Notes: generated by a model not told the origin, from the sequence alone. A stretch of 64,000 nt of DNA from Mycobacterium lehmannii (GCF_002245535.1 NZ_NKCN01000015.1:1-64000), one strand, 5' to 3'; numbered from the stretch's first letter, positions 20,710 to 29,971 are shown. A program made the numbers and translations.

Positions 20710-21438
20710 TCACCGGGGCCGATCCCCACGCCAGCTGAAGCTGTTGACGTATTTGCCCATATCCAGGGCGATCTGGAGGTTGGCACCGGACGGTTTGCCG
20801 AACCCGAAGTCGGGGCTGAACTGGTGGTACGGTCCGACTGCTGCCGCAATCAGCGCCAGGTCGTTTTTCACCGCGGCCACGACCAGAACCCGCATGCGCA
20901 GATAGCTGCTGTTGGCGCCTTGCGGCCAACAGTCGGCGACTTCGCCGTATCCCGAATGGAAGCCGACCATCGCGTTGGGAATTTCGTAGGCGGTGCGGGT
21001 GTCGGGAAAAGTGGCTTTCACCAACGACTTTGCGATCTCCTGCGCGGACCGGCCCGCAGCGGGTTCGCTGAACAACTGCAGCGTCCCACCGTCACCGGCG
21101 AGGAGTTCGGCGGTCACCCCGTTGGGCTCGGTGCTCACCCGGTAGGCCGACTCCGGCGCGGGATAGGACACCGAGAACGCGCCGTCCGGCGAGGTGAACC
21201 GAGGGTTGATGGACACCGGGGTGCCGGTCGGCGGACGCCCGCAGTCGGGTGGGCATACGTAGCGCACCGGCGGCTTGGCCATCATCGCCGACATTCCGAC
21301 GAGGACGGCGGCAATCACCGCGATCACGGCCAACCACGTCAGCACCAGCCGCCTGCGCGACGTGCGGTGCGGCGCCGCGGCCGCGTATGCACCGGCCGGA
21401 ACCGCATATCCGGGAAAGAAATTCGTCGGTGCGCTCAT
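20710..21438 (-). CDS. Membrane-anchored conserved protein of the S53 peptidase operon
   Basis: A 242-aa protein with an N-terminal cytoplasmic segment, one helix (about residues 30-52, VLTWLAVIAVIAAVLVGMSA), then an extracytoplasmic domain containing a Cys pair (CPPDCGRPPTG) and a beta-rich region (FSVSYPAPESAYRVSTEPNG). The family is mycobacterial and unnamed. The ATG at 21438 overlaps the stop of the upstream zinc-ribbon protein (ATGA), so it is the last gene of a three-gene operon. The outer domain may be the partner or target of the S53 peptidase; that is inference. Confidence 0.78.
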   Translation of the reverse strand: MSAPTNFFPGYAVPAGAYAAAAPHRTSRRRLVLTWLAVIAVIAAVLVGMSAMMAKPPVRYVCPPDCGRPPTGTPVSINPRFTSPDGAFSVSYPAPESAYRVSTEPNGVTAELLAGDGGTLQLFSEPAAGRSAQEIAKSLVKATFPDTRTAYEIPNAMVGFHSGYGEVADCWPQGANSSYLRMRVLVVAAVKNDLALIAAAVGPYHQFSPDFGFGKPSGANLQIALDMGKYVNSFSWRGDRPR

Positions 21439-22628
21439 TCGGGGGCACCGCGAACCGGCCGTGATTCGCGCCTCGCCCGGCGCGAGGAGCGCGACGACGC
21501 GCGCGTCGCCACCCCGCACGCGGGGCAGAACGCCATGTCCGGCACGACATGTCCACAGTGCGGGCACAGCAGCGGTTCCTCCGCGCGGATCTCGTCGTGC
21601 GCCTCGTGGAGCAACGCCAGGTGCAGGCCCAACCGCAGCAACAGCAGCGCCACCCCCGCCGCCACGAGATAGGCCACCAACATCAGCACCTGCGGGAAGC
21701 GGGCGACGTCGATCAGGCCCAGCGCCAGATACACGCCCAGCACCGCGACCGCGAAGCCGATCAGCATCGCGCGCACGACACCCGGGCGTTGGTCGCGTTT
21801 GCTCGGGGGCCGGGTGAACCACAGTGCGGCACCGATCAATCCACCGGCCGCCGCAGCGATCAACGGCGCCGCCAGCCCCCGGATGCCCGCCTCGACCAGC
21901 AGGCTCTCCATCGGACGCTTGCTCACCACTCCGGTGCCGAACTGCGGAGCCAGCCGCGTGAGCGTCGCCGCCGCGGAGAAACTCAAGGCGCCGAGTGCTC
22001 CGATCATGAAGCCGTCCAGCGCTTCTCGTGAGGACGGACGCGTCAGGCGGACGATCACGGCGGGTGTCAACATCAGGACAACTCCGCCGAGCGGAATCGC
22101 GACGCCCATGCGCAGCATGCGCTCACCGACGATCGCCGAACCCAGCGCGACACCATAGGATTTGGCGAGCACCGCCCCCGTCAACGACACCCAGCCCACC
22201 CCGAGACCGACGGCCAGGGTGACCGTGAGAAGCATTGTGGCAATGGGGAAGTCGCGGAACGCATCCGACTCGCGCAGGTACAGGACGAACAACAGCGGCA
22301 GTCCCAGCGCGGCGACCGTCACCACGGCAGCGGGCAACCGCAGCAACGTGAAGGCGATCAGCGCCGCCACCAACACCAGCAGGCCGATCCGGAACGCGGT
22401 GCGCGAGCGCTGCGGCAGGTGCGGGAACAGCGAGCTCGCAACCGAGACCTGCAGAAGGTGCTCGTTCGGCGCGGCGCTGAAGTCGAGCGGCCGCAACCAA
22501 TCCGGGCCTTCCCTCGGCCGCGGCGTCAGGTGACATCCGCACAACCCGCAGTACTCGCCGGCGGGCACATCGGTCTTGCAGATCCGGCATTCTTCGGTCG
22601 GCACGGTCTGGTCGTCGCCGGTACTCAT
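21435..22628 (-). CDS. Polytopic membrane protein flanked by two zinc ribbons, PrsW-like core
   Basis: A 397-aa protein. Both ends carry Cys4 zinc ribbons (CRICKTDVPAGEYCGLCG at about residue 14, and CPHCGHVVPDMAFCPACG near 360). Between them are about ten helices. The segment REALDGFMIGALGALSFSAA resembles the FDGxxYGxxxGLGFAxxEN block of PrsW intramembrane proteases, but the key glutamates (EExxK and EN) are absent. It may thus be an inactive PrsW relative. Its start overlaps the S53 peptidase stop, and its stop overlaps the next start. Confidence 0.72.
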   Translation of the reverse strand: MSTGDDQTVPTEECRICKTDVPAGEYCGLCGCHLTPRPREGPDWLRPLDFSAAPNEHLLQVSVASSLFPHLPQRSRTAFRIGLLVLVAALIAFTLLRLPAAVVTVAALGLPLLFVLYLRESDAFRDFPIATMLLTVTLAVGLGVGWVSLTGAVLAKSYGVALGSAIVGERMLRMGVAIPLGGVVLMLTPAVIVRLTRPSSREALDGFMIGALGALSFSAAATLTRLAPQFGTGVVSKRPMESLLVEAGIRGLAAPLIAAAAGGLIGAALWFTRPPSKRDQRPGVVRAMLIGFAVAVLGVYLALGLIDVARFPQVLMLVAYLVAAGVALLLLRLGLHLALLHEAHDEIRAEEPLLCPHCGHVVPDMAFCPACGVATRASSRSSRRARRESRPVRGAPE

Positions 22629-24211
22629 GCGGCCGCCTTCTGGAGGATGAGCACGTTGCGCACGAGGTTGTCGACATTCGGGGTGCCCAGGCCGGTCACC
22701 AGGTCGTAACCGGGCAACGCGTCCGCGACCGCGTTACCTCCGAGGGTGACGTCGCGGAAGGCCGGCAGCGGGGCGCCCCGCGAGATTCGATACAGCAGCG
22801 GGTTCAGGTCGCCGAGCAGGCGGCCGCCGTTGGCGAGCAGGTACTGGTTCATCACCGCGGCCAGGCCGGCCCAGATCGGTGCCGACTGGGACGTGCCGCC
22901 ACCGACCAACGGCGTCTGCGCAAAGACGATGCGCACGCCGGTGAACGGGTCCGCGACGGCTGCGACGTCCGGAGTCAGCCGGCGGTCGGTGTCGCGGTCG
23001 GGCCACACCTCGCGCTGCCAGTCCGGACGGTCGAACACCGCCGAGACACCGCCGCCCGTGCCGACCGACAACGGCACGTCGAACCAGGCCTGCTCGGACA
23101 ACCACCGCCCGTCGCTGTCCGTGGACAGGGTGGTGCCGCCCACGTCGGTCATCTCCGGCAGCGAGGCGATCGAGTCCAGGCCGACGTCGGACTCGCCCGG
23201 CGGCGAGGACCAGTCGTCGCCGCCTTTGCACTCGAGACCGGCGAGGTCGCCGCTGGCGTTGAACGCCGTCGTGCCGTGTGACTGCGCGGTGGCCAGCGCC
23301 GAGCGCACGGGGGCTAGGTCGGCGGCGGTGATCAGCCTGTCGCAGCCCCACCCGATGGAGAAGCTCCACACGGCGCCCGGATAACGGCGGTCCGTGTCCT
23401 CGAGCATCTGGCCGATGCGTTCGAACGCGCCGTCGGCGGTGACGGTCGGAAGCGCGCTGACCACGACCTTGCGCGCATCGGGAGCGACGGCGTGCGCCAC
23501 CTGAAGGTCCATCGTGGCTTCCCCGCGCGGGTCGTCGAGTTCACCGATCACCTCGGGGGTGAAGCGGGGCAGGTCGTAGGTGTCGGCGAAGGTGTCGAGG
23601 TCGGCCTGGTCGAAGCCGTCGAAGGCGAAGAACACGATCGTGGTGCCCTTGCCGGTGTAGCCCGCAGCGGCCAGCGGAGCGGCGTTGTAGGTGTTGCGCA
23701 GCGCCTCGGGGGTCAGGCCCTTGTCCGGCACATCCAGCGGCAGCGTCCAGATGTGCGACGTATGGTGCGGCATGTATCCGAGGATCCGGCCGACCTCAGA
23801 AACCTCCTCGCGCAATACATCCGGCACGTGCGGTTGTTGCGGGGACGCGTAGAACACCTGGCCGCGGCGGCCGCGGTAGTCGCGCACCTCGACCTCGAAT
23901 GCATCGGCGACGGATGCCGCCGGTCCTTCCACCACGGCCCAGTGATGACCGGGACGCCAGCGAACCGAAAGGCCGTGGCCGTGTGCCCATGCGTACACCC
24001 CCGCGGGGCGGTGTTCGTCGCGCAGCGCCATCGTCAGCTGAACCCCACTGTCGAGCGAGGCCCCTAGATCGGTCGAGCTCGCCAACAGGTAGGAGTACGG
24101 CCCGGCGATCACCTCGCCGCCGAAGCGCGCGGAGACGGGGCGCAGATCGGAGACGAGGACGAATACGCCCGCCGTGATCAGCGCCAGCACGCCGAGATGC
24201 CGCACACTCAC
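22625..24211 (-). CDS. S53 family serine peptidase (sedolisin/kumamolisin type)
   Basis: A 528-aa secreted or membrane-anchored acid peptidase. An N-terminal hydrophobic segment (LGVLALITAGVFVLVS) precedes a pro-domain. The catalytic Glu and Asp are in GEATMDLQVAHAV (E-x3-D), the oxyanion Asp is in NASGDLAG and the nucleophile is in GGGTSQSAPIWAG. The C-terminal calcium site DVTLGGN...GYDLVTGLGTP is complete. All catalytic elements are present, so it should be active after removal of its pro-domain. It leads a three-gene operon with overlapping stops and starts. Confidence 0.92.
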   Translation of the reverse strand: MSVRHLGVLALITAGVFVLVSDLRPVSARFGGEVIAGPYSYLLASSTDLGASLDSGVQLTMALRDEHRPAGVYAWAHGHGLSVRWRPGHHWAVVEGPAASVADAFEVEVRDYRGRRGQVFYASPQQPHVPDVLREEVSEVGRILGYMPHHTSHIWTLPLDVPDKGLTPEALRNTYNAAPLAAAGYTGKGTTIVFFAFDGFDQADLDTFADTYDLPRFTPEVIGELDDPRGEATMDLQVAHAVAPDARKVVVSALPTVTADGAFERIGQMLEDTDRRYPGAVWSFSIGWGCDRLITAADLAPVRSALATAQSHGTTAFNASGDLAGLECKGGDDWSSPPGESDVGLDSIASLPEMTDVGGTTLSTDSDGRWLSEQAWFDVPLSVGTGGGVSAVFDRPDWQREVWPDRDTDRRLTPDVAAVADPFTGVRIVFAQTPLVGGGTSQSAPIWAGLAAVMNQYLLANGGRLLGDLNPLLYRISRGAPLPAFRDVTLGGNAVADALPGYDLVTGLGTPNVDNLVRNVLILQKAAA

Positions 24212-24236
24212 CGTCCGGCCCCGGGTCGATGGACGG

Positions 24237-24509
24237 CTAGTGGTCGCCCGGGATCGCCGTCGGGGCAGGGGGTGCGGTCACCGTCGGCGAGAACGGGTTG
24301 GGTCCCGGCGAGATGCGCGGCGCCTTGTCGGTGGTCTCGACCGGCGGCGGAGGAGCCTCGGTCGTGGTTGTCGTGGTGGTCGTCGTCGTGGTGGTCTCTT
24401 CCGGCGCCTTCTCCTCGGTGGAGCACGATGCGCTGAACATGACCATCGCGACCGCGGCGGTACCACCGGCGACGGCGGCGATACGACGTCCGATCTGAGC
24501 TGACCTCAT
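24237..24509 (-). CDS. Small lipoprotein with poly-Thr/Pro tail
   Basis: A 90-aa protein with a lipoprotein signal (MRSAQIGRRIAAVAGGTAAV, then lipobox FSASC with Cys near 29). After the lipidation site come an acidic patch, a run of 12 threonines and a Pro/Thr-rich tail. The Thr run is coded by ACG/ACC/ACA triplets and could vary in length. No domain is present; a surface spacer or glycosylated tail is possible. It lies 25 bp upstream of the S53 peptidase start on the same strand and may belong to that transcript. Confidence 0.7.
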   Translation of the reverse strand: MRSAQIGRRIAAVAGGTAAVAMVMFSASCSTEEKAPEETTTTTTTTTTTTEAPPPPVETTDKAPRISPGPNPFSPTVTAPPAPTAIPGDH

Positions 24510-24633
24510 GATTGCAGTCCTAACTGTCCCGACCGGTGCGGAGAAGCTTCAAGATCAAAGCCGGCGTTGGAAACTCTAACCGAAGATCGGGACCCGCGCT
24601 CCGTGAGAAATCGCAGCTAGCGACTCTGCGGGA

Positions 24634-24993
24634 CTAGGAGCCGGACTTCAGCGCGCCCAACGCCTCGGCCAGGGTCGGATACAGCGAGAACACCTGATCG
24701 AGTCCGGTCAGCTGGATCGGCCTGCTGGTCGCAGGCCCGTCGGCCACCACCGCGAAGCGGGCCGACTTGCTCACGGTCTCGTGCGTCGCGACCAGTGCCT
24801 GCAAACCCGCGGACGCGAGGAAATCCACCGCCAGCAGGTCGACGACGAGGGCGGAGGGCTCCTGCGTGAGCGCCTCGGTGATCGCCGCCTGGAACGTCGG
24901 GACCGTGGCGAGGTCGACGTCACCGCCGACCGTCAACACAGCGATGCCGTCCTCGTGGGAGATCGAAGTGGTTATCGGCTCAATTCGTGACAA
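24634..24993 (-). CDS. STAS domain anti-sigma factor antagonist
   Basis: A 119-aa single STAS domain (GIAVLTVGGDVDLATVPTFQ, then VVDLLAVDFLASAGLQAL). The serine in FLASAG aligns with the phosphorylated Ser of SpoIIAA/RsbV-type antagonists. Unphosphorylated antagonists bind the anti-sigma kinase and free the sigma factor. I chose the TTG at 24993 because GGAGGA lies 6 nt upstream; an ATG at 25023 would add a ten-residue leader. It is divergent from the phosphatase/kinase gene at 25177, its likely partner. Confidence 0.85.
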   Translation of the reverse strand: MSRIEPITTSISHEDGIAVLTVGGDVDLATVPTFQAAITEALTQEPSALVVDLLAVDFLASAGLQALVATHETVSKSARFAVVADGPATSRPIQLTGLDQVFSLYPTLAEALGALKSGS

Positions 24994-25176
24994 CGGTGGT
25001 CCTCCGGTAGGCGCCGCCACCACGACGGCAATGGGGCGAGCTTAACGCGTCGCGTCCTGCCATAGATCAGTGCTTCAGGGGAACATGCTGCGATACGCAG
25101 GCTAATGTCGGGAAGAGACTTCTGCGCTGGGTGATTCCGGTGTGAGCGCGAGCTGGGAGGGCCGACTGCCGCGAAC

Positions 25177-27144
25177 ATGACCGACGCCGCAGACTTCTAC
25201 CAGCGCTACGAACGTGAACGGGCGAGAGCCGACGATCTCGCCGATCGCGACGTGTTCCGCAGCGCGCTGGTCAACTCGCTGCAAGATGGCTTCTTCGTCA
25301 CCGATGGCACCGGGTGCGTCGTCGAGATCAACGACGCCTTCGCGGAGGTCACCGGATACGGCCAGGACGGTCTGCCCTATCCGATGCCTCATCCCTGGGC
25401 GGTCGACGGCGTCGCGGCCGACGATCGCAGGGCCGCCCTCGTGCGCGACGGCCGCATGACGGCCGAGACCAAGATCAGGCACCGCGACGGACGCACGCGC
25501 TGGGTCGCGATCAGCATCAACGCCGTCCCCGACCACAACTCGCGGCGCGGTCTCTATGTCGGCACCATCCGCGACGTCACGGCACCCCGCGCCGCGGCGG
25601 AGCGCGACCGGGCGATGGCGCGGTTGGCGACGGCGGTGAGCGTCGCCAAGGACGTCGACGAGGTGCTGGCGATAACGCTCGCGCAGTGCCGCGTACCGCT
25701 GGATGCGCAGCGGCTGATCGCGGTGACGTGGCCGAAGGTCAACGGTGAGGAGCCGACCGTCCGGGTGGCCGGCGAACCCGCTGTCACCTCGTGGAGGGAC
25801 CTCGGAGAGGACTGGCGCCGCACGTTCGAGGACGCCCGCACCTGGATTCCGCTGACGGTGACGCCGGTCGGTGCGGTGCCCAGCGCCGGCACCACCAGGG
25901 GCTTCGTCGCGGTGCTCTCCGGGGCGCGGGATGTCGTGCTGTGCCTGGAGCACCAGGTTCCGCGGGTGGTCAGCGCGGAGGACCGGCGCCTGGTCTCGGC
26001 GCTCGTCGGCCACTTGAGCGCGGCCTTGCAGCACGTCCGGCAGTTCGAGAGCGCCAGGGAGACGTCGCTGACGCTGCAGCGATCGCTGCTGTCCCCGATC
26101 GATCTCCCGCCCGGGTTCGCCGTGCGCTACGAGCCCGCCGTCCATCCGCTGGAGATCGGCGGCGACTTCTACGACGTGCTTCCCGTCGGTGACGGCCGGA
26201 TCGGAATCGTGGTCGGGGACTGCGTGGGGCGCGGACTCGCGGCCGCCGCCGTGATGGGGCAGTTGCGTGCGTCGACGCGCGCGCTGCTACTCACCGGGGC
26301 GAGGCCGTCGACGGTGCTCGAACACCTCGACGCGGTCGCCGAGTTCATCCCCGACGCCTACTGCACCACCGTGTTCGTCGCGATCGTCGACACCGTGTCC
26401 GCATCCGTCGAGTACAGCAACGCCGGTCACGTCCCGCCGGTGCTGGTGTCTACAACCGCGTCACCGCAACTGCTCGACGAGGCGAGTTCGGTTCCCCTCG
26501 CCGTGGCGCACTCGCGGCCCCGCCCGCAGACGACGCATCCGTTACCAGAGGGCTCGACGCTGATGCTCTACACCGACGGCCTGATCGAACGCCGTGACCG
26601 GTCGATCGACTCCCAGATCGACCGGATGTCGGCGGTGTTGACCGATACCGCCAGGAGGCCAATCGAAGGTGTCGCCGACGCGGTGCTGCGGGCGTTGGTG
26701 CCTGACGGCGGGTTCGACGACGACGTGGCGATCGTGATCTACCGGTCGCCGAAGGCCTCCCTCGTCATCGACGACACCGCCACCGCGGCGAAGTTGACCG
26801 AGATCCGGCACAGGTTGGCTGCGTGGCTGGCGGCCAACGGCGCCTCGAACGAGTCGGTTTCCGATCTCATCCTCGTCGTCAACGAGGCCTGCTCCAACAG
26901 CGTCGAGCACGCCTACCGCGGGCACGAGCCAGGGCGCGTGCGCGTCGAGGCCGAGATCCACGACACGGCGATCCACGTGCGGGTCACCGACTTCGGGTCG
27001 TGGAAGGCGCCGCCTCCCGATCCCGGCACCCGAGGCCGGGGCCTGTTGTTGATGCGCGCCGTCAGCGATCGCGTGGACCTCGACGGCACGGCGGCCGGCA
27101 CCACCGTGGATATGACGTTTCAGTTACCGGAGATTCGAGTTTGA
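25177..27144 (+). CDS. PAS-GAF-SpoIIE phosphatase-HATPase regulator (partner switching)
   Basis: A 655-aa multidomain regulator. A PAS domain (about 25-135, LQDGFFVTDGTGCVVEINDA) and a GAF-like domain (about 140-290) sense input. A PP2C/SpoIIE phosphatase follows (about 300-515; GGDFYDV, GDCVGRGLAAAAVMGQL, LYTDGLIERRD, DDDVAIVIY). An RsbW-like ATPase forms the C-terminus (about 530-655; N-box VVNEACSNSVEHAY, ATP-lid RGRGLLLMRAVSD). It could thus both phosphorylate and dephosphorylate STAS antagonists. The architecture is close to M. tuberculosis Rv1364c but without a fused STAS; separate STAS genes flank it on both sides. Confidence 0.92.
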   Translation: MTDAADFYQRYERERARADDLADRDVFRSALVNSLQDGFFVTDGTGCVVEINDAFAEVTGYGQDGLPYPMPHPWAVDGVAADDRRAALVRDGRMTAETKIRHRDGRTRWVAISINAVPDHNSRRGLYVGTIRDVTAPRAAAERDRAMARLATAVSVAKDVDEVLAITLAQCRVPLDAQRLIAVTWPKVNGEEPTVRVAGEPAVTSWRDLGEDWRRTFEDARTWIPLTVTPVGAVPSAGTTRGFVAVLSGARDVVLCLEHQVPRVVSAEDRRLVSALVGHLSAALQHVRQFESARETSLTLQRSLLSPIDLPPGFAVRYEPAVHPLEIGGDFYDVLPVGDGRIGIVVGDCVGRGLAAAAVMGQLRASTRALLLTGARPSTVLEHLDAVAEFIPDAYCTTVFVAIVDTVSASVEYSNAGHVPPVLVSTTASPQLLDEASSVPLAVAHSRPRPQTTHPLPEGSTLMLYTDGLIERRDRSIDSQIDRMSAVLTDTARRPIEGVADAVLRALVPDGGFDDDVAIVIYRSPKASLVIDDTATAAKLTEIRHRLAAWLAANGASNESVSDLILVVNEACSNSVEHAYRGHEPGRVRVEAEIHDTAIHVRVTDFGSWKAPPPDPGTRGRGLLLMRAVSDRVDLDGTAAGTTVDMTFQLPEIRV

Positions 27145-27341
27145 ACCAGCTCTGCCCGCCTGGACGCCGCTGTCGTGGTATTACAAGTATTGGCAAGGAA
27201 CGTCTGTCGGGAAGAGGCAGCGATGCGGACTATGTGGCATGCACAGAGGCGGTGCGGCGGCCTCTAGGACATCGGGAGGTTCTGTGATCGGACTCGCTCA
27301 CACTGCCGTCCATTGGTGTTGACGGTGGGGGACTGAAAGTA

Positions 27342-27653
27342 GTGACCCGCAACCAGTTCCGGCTCGAGCCCGGGGGCGCTGAGGCGCCACCGGTGGTCAC
27401 CGCGGTCGGCGAGATCGACTTGGCGAACGTCGACGAGTTCAGCGACGTGTTGACGCGCGCAGCCGCGGACAATTCCTCCGTCACGGTCGACCTCACCGAG
27501 GTCACCTACTGCGACAGCGCCGCCCTGCGGGAGCTGTTCTCTCTCGCGGCGAACGCCAAGCTCGAGCTGGTGGTGCCCACGAACGGGCCGATCACCACGC
27601 TGCTCGGTATCTCCGGCCTCGACAAGGTCGCGACGGTCACCGTCGTCGACTGA
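27342..27653 (+). CDS. STAS domain protein (anti-sigma factor antagonist-like)
   Basis: A 103-aa STAS domain (VVTAVGEIDLANVDEF, VTVDLTEVTYCDSAALREL). The Ser in CDSAAL is the expected phosphorylation site. The GTG at 27342 has GGGGGA upstream. It sits 197 bp after the phosphatase/kinase gene and 10 bp before the GAF-ANTAR gene, so it is probably co-transcribed with the latter. It may be the native replacement for the fused STAS of Rv1364c-type proteins. Confidence 0.87.
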   Translation: MTRNQFRLEPGGAEAPPVVTAVGEIDLANVDEFSDVLTRAAADNSSVTVDLTEVTYCDSAALRELFSLAANAKLELVVPTNGPITTLLGISGLDKVATVTVVD

Positions 27654-27663
27654 GCGGATCGCC

Positions 27664-28473
27664 GTGCCAGCACCCAGTTTTCAGCCTCGCCAGCACCCCG
27701 AGCTGATCACGCTGTTGCACCGGATCCTCGAACGATTGCAGGCCGACGTGTCGAACACCCTGGGGGTTGCCGTCACCGTCCACGACAAACGGTTCAACGA
27801 GCACGCGTCTGCACTTGCGGCGCTCGGTATCGAAGAGAAGATGATCGCAGCTCAGCTGTCTGGGCTGGGCGGCCCCGTTGCCGACGCGCTGACCCATCAG
27901 GTGCCGGTGCTAAGCCTCGATCTGTGGACCGACGACCGCTGGCCCGGGCTGACCTTCGATGCGGCCGCCGACCTCGCCGGCGGGATCACGGGCGACTTGA
28001 AAGCCGTACACGGAGCGGCGGCGGTGCCGGGCTTCTGGCGCGAGGACGCGGCGATTGTGCTGTCGTGCACGCTAACCGAGCCCGCCTCGGCGGTCACCGT
28101 CACGACGCTGGCCGCCTACGAGCAACTCGTCTCGGCGGCCCTCGTCACCACCGCGGCCCAGAACGAGGCCGCGTTCGAGGACCTGCTGGCCGCCCTGCAG
28201 TCGCGCGGGGCGATCGAACAGGCCAAGGGCGCGTTGATGGGGTTGGTCGGCTGCGACGCCGAGCAGGCGTGGAGCATGCTGCGTCGCGCGAGTCAGGAGT
28301 TCAATGTCAAGCTGCGCGAACTGGCGGTGGCGTTGTTGGAACACGTCAGCGGTCGTCCGGCCCAGCAACCCGGCGTCGCCGAGCCGATCGCTCCGCAGCA
28401 GTCGGCGCGTGCCGCCGCTCAGCTGTTGTGGACGGCGATGGCGCACGAGCAGCGTCGATCCAACGGGCCGTAG
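27664..28473 (+). CDS. GAF-ANTAR transcription antitermination regulator
   Basis: A 269-aa protein. The middle is a GAF-like sensor (about residues 70-170). The C-terminus has an ANTAR RNA-binding domain (AIEQAKGALMGLVGCDAEQAW, then MLRRASQEFNVKLRELAVALL). ANTAR proteins bind paired hairpins in nascent RNA and prevent termination. The N-terminal region is unassigned. A GTG start lies 10 bp after the STAS gene stop. The pairing of STAS and ANTAR genes suggests one signal feeding both sigma control and antitermination; that is inference. Confidence 0.87.
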   Translation: MPAPSFQPRQHPELITLLHRILERLQADVSNTLGVAVTVHDKRFNEHASALAALGIEEKMIAAQLSGLGGPVADALTHQVPVLSLDLWTDDRWPGLTFDAAADLAGGITGDLKAVHGAAAVPGFWREDAAIVLSCTLTEPASAVTVTTLAAYEQLVSAALVTTAAQNEAAFEDLLAALQSRGAIEQAKGALMGLVGCDAEQAWSMLRRASQEFNVKLRELAVALLEHVSGRPAQQPGVAEPIAPQQSARAAAQLLWTAMAHEQRRSNGP

Positions 28474-28512
28474 CGTCTGACGTTTGAGGTCCGTGCTGTC
28501 AGCGCCGTGCTG

Positions 28513-29424
28513 TCAGGGTCCGTGTTTGGCCGCCGCCGCCGCGGCGGCGGCCTCCGCCTCGAGCTCCTCTTCGAGCGCGCCCTCGTCGCGGCCGAGCGCG
28601 ATCGTGGCCGCAGCCATCGCGACGACGGCGGCTGAGATCGCGATCGCCTTCACGCCGCCGACGGTCATGTGCTCACCGAGGACCACCGCGCCCAGCACGA
28701 CGGCGACCACCGGCTCGAGAACCAGCATCGTCGGCACCGAGGTCTGCAGGGATCCGGCGTGGAACGCGGACTGTTGCAGGAACACCGCGAGGACGCCCAG
28801 CACGAGGAGCAGATAGAGCGCAGGGGTGGTCACCACCTTGCCCACGCCGCCGTTGGCGAGCAGGAACATCACCAGCTTCGTCAGCAGCGCGACGACCCCG
28901 AACAGCAATCCGACCGCGACCGCGAGCAGCACCGCACGTTTCCACCCGGCGGTGCGGACGGCCAAGATCACACACGCCGTCACCGCACCGGCGCAGACGA
29001 CTGCCACGAGAACGGAAAGGGGAACGGACGCCTCGTAGTCACCGGGTCGGGTCTTGGCAAGCACCACGAACACCGCGAGCGCGGCGGTGAGCACCATCGC
29101 CCACATCCACTCCCGGCGAGTGACCCGACGGTTGGCGAGCCGGGCGCTCAGCGGCAGAGCAAACAGGAGAGCCGACGTCAGGATGGGCTGAACAAGCAGC
29201 AGCGAACCCTTGATCAAAGCGAGGGCCTGGAAGCCATAGCCTGCCAGCGCGGCGGCCGTGCCGGCCCACCACAGCGGCCTGCGCAGCAGCGTCGTCACCA
29301 TCACGGTGCTGATGCCGTGCTCCTCCGGTACGTCCAAGGTGGCGCGCTGCCTAACCACGATGCCGATCGCCAAGAAGACCGCGGCGAGCAGGGCGAGCAG
29401 GACGACCAGACCCTGATCTACCAC
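28513..29424 (-). CDS. DMT-superfamily (EamA/NIPA-like) membrane transporter
   Basis: A 303-aa protein with about ten hydrophobic helices in two similar halves, as in drug/metabolite transporters. The first helix begins right after the GTG at 29424 (VVDQGLVVLLALLAAVFLAIG), which I take as the start because longer readings add a non-hydrophobic, Arg-rich leader. The tail is Ala-rich and charged (EEELEAEAAAAAAAA). The substrate is unknown. It is convergent with the ANTAR gene. Confidence 0.82.
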   Translation of the reverse strand: MVDQGLVVLLALLAAVFLAIGIVVRQRATLDVPEEHGISTVMVTTLLRRPLWWAGTAAALAGYGFQALALIKGSLLLVQPILTSALLFALPLSARLANRRVTRREWMWAMVLTAALAVFVVLAKTRPGDYEASVPLSVLVAVVCAGAVTACVILAVRTAGWKRAVLLAVAVGLLFGVVALLTKLVMFLLANGGVGKVVTTPALYLLLVLGVLAVFLQQSAFHAGSLQTSVPTMLVLEPVVAVVLGAVVLGEHMTVGGVKAIAISAAVVAMAAATIALGRDEGALEEELEAEAAAAAAAAKHGP

Positions 29425-29575
29425 GAGGGGCCTACCAAAGCGTTTCGCTCCCTTCCGGCCAGGCTGCGCACATCGGACAAGAACAACATACGGACCGCGG
29501 GCCTGCGCGCCTGGCTCGGAGGCAGCGACCGTTTGCGAGGTTTGGTGCCCCACCTATCGGGGCATCAAACCGATC

Positions 29576-29926
29576 ATGAATCTGCGACGTTTGCTTGTGC
29601 TGGTCGGTGCGGTGGTCCTTCTGGTTGGAGTCATCGCCATGCTGGTCCCAGTGTCGATCTCCGGGCCGGACAACCAGAAGATCTCGTGCGGCAATGCCAT
29701 CGCCGCGGACGACTCCGAGGCCAGCCAGGCCAACAGCAACGATCCCAACCAGCTGAAGAACCTCCCGATCATCGATGAGCTGACTGAGGATCCGCCGGAC
29801 TATGTCGCGCAGTGCCACTCGGCGGTGTCCGATCGTCGCATGTGGTCGATTCCGGTCGCGATCATCGGTCTGGTCGTGCTGGTCGCCGGATTCCTGGTCG
29901 GCGGCCGCAACGCTCGGGCAGGCTGA
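29576..29926 (+). CDS. Two-helix conserved membrane protein
   Basis: A 116-aa protein with helices at about 5-27 and 92-113 and an intervening outer loop of about 65 residues that contains two cysteines (SCGNAIAADD and VAQCHSAVSD), which could form a disulfide. Such proteins are common in mycobacteria; the function is unknown. It is divergent from the DMT transporter. Confidence 0.7.
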   Translation: MNLRRLLVLVGAVVLLVGVIAMLVPVSISGPDNQKISCGNAIAADDSEASQANSNDPNQLKNLPIIDELTEDPPDYVAQCHSAVSDRRMWSIPVAIIGLVVLVAGFLVGGRNARAG

Positions 29927-29971
29927 CGCCAGTCGAGGTCGGCCGGCATCGACCCAGCCGGGCCTTCGACG

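Noticed and set aside
24340-24420. Poly-threonine tract as a possible repeat array or CRISPR
   Set aside because: It is only a triplet-biased Thr run in a lipoprotein gene; no spacers or unit structure.
28491-28516. Tandem CCGTGCTGTCAG pair
   Set aside because: Two copies only, at a convergent junction; no function visible.
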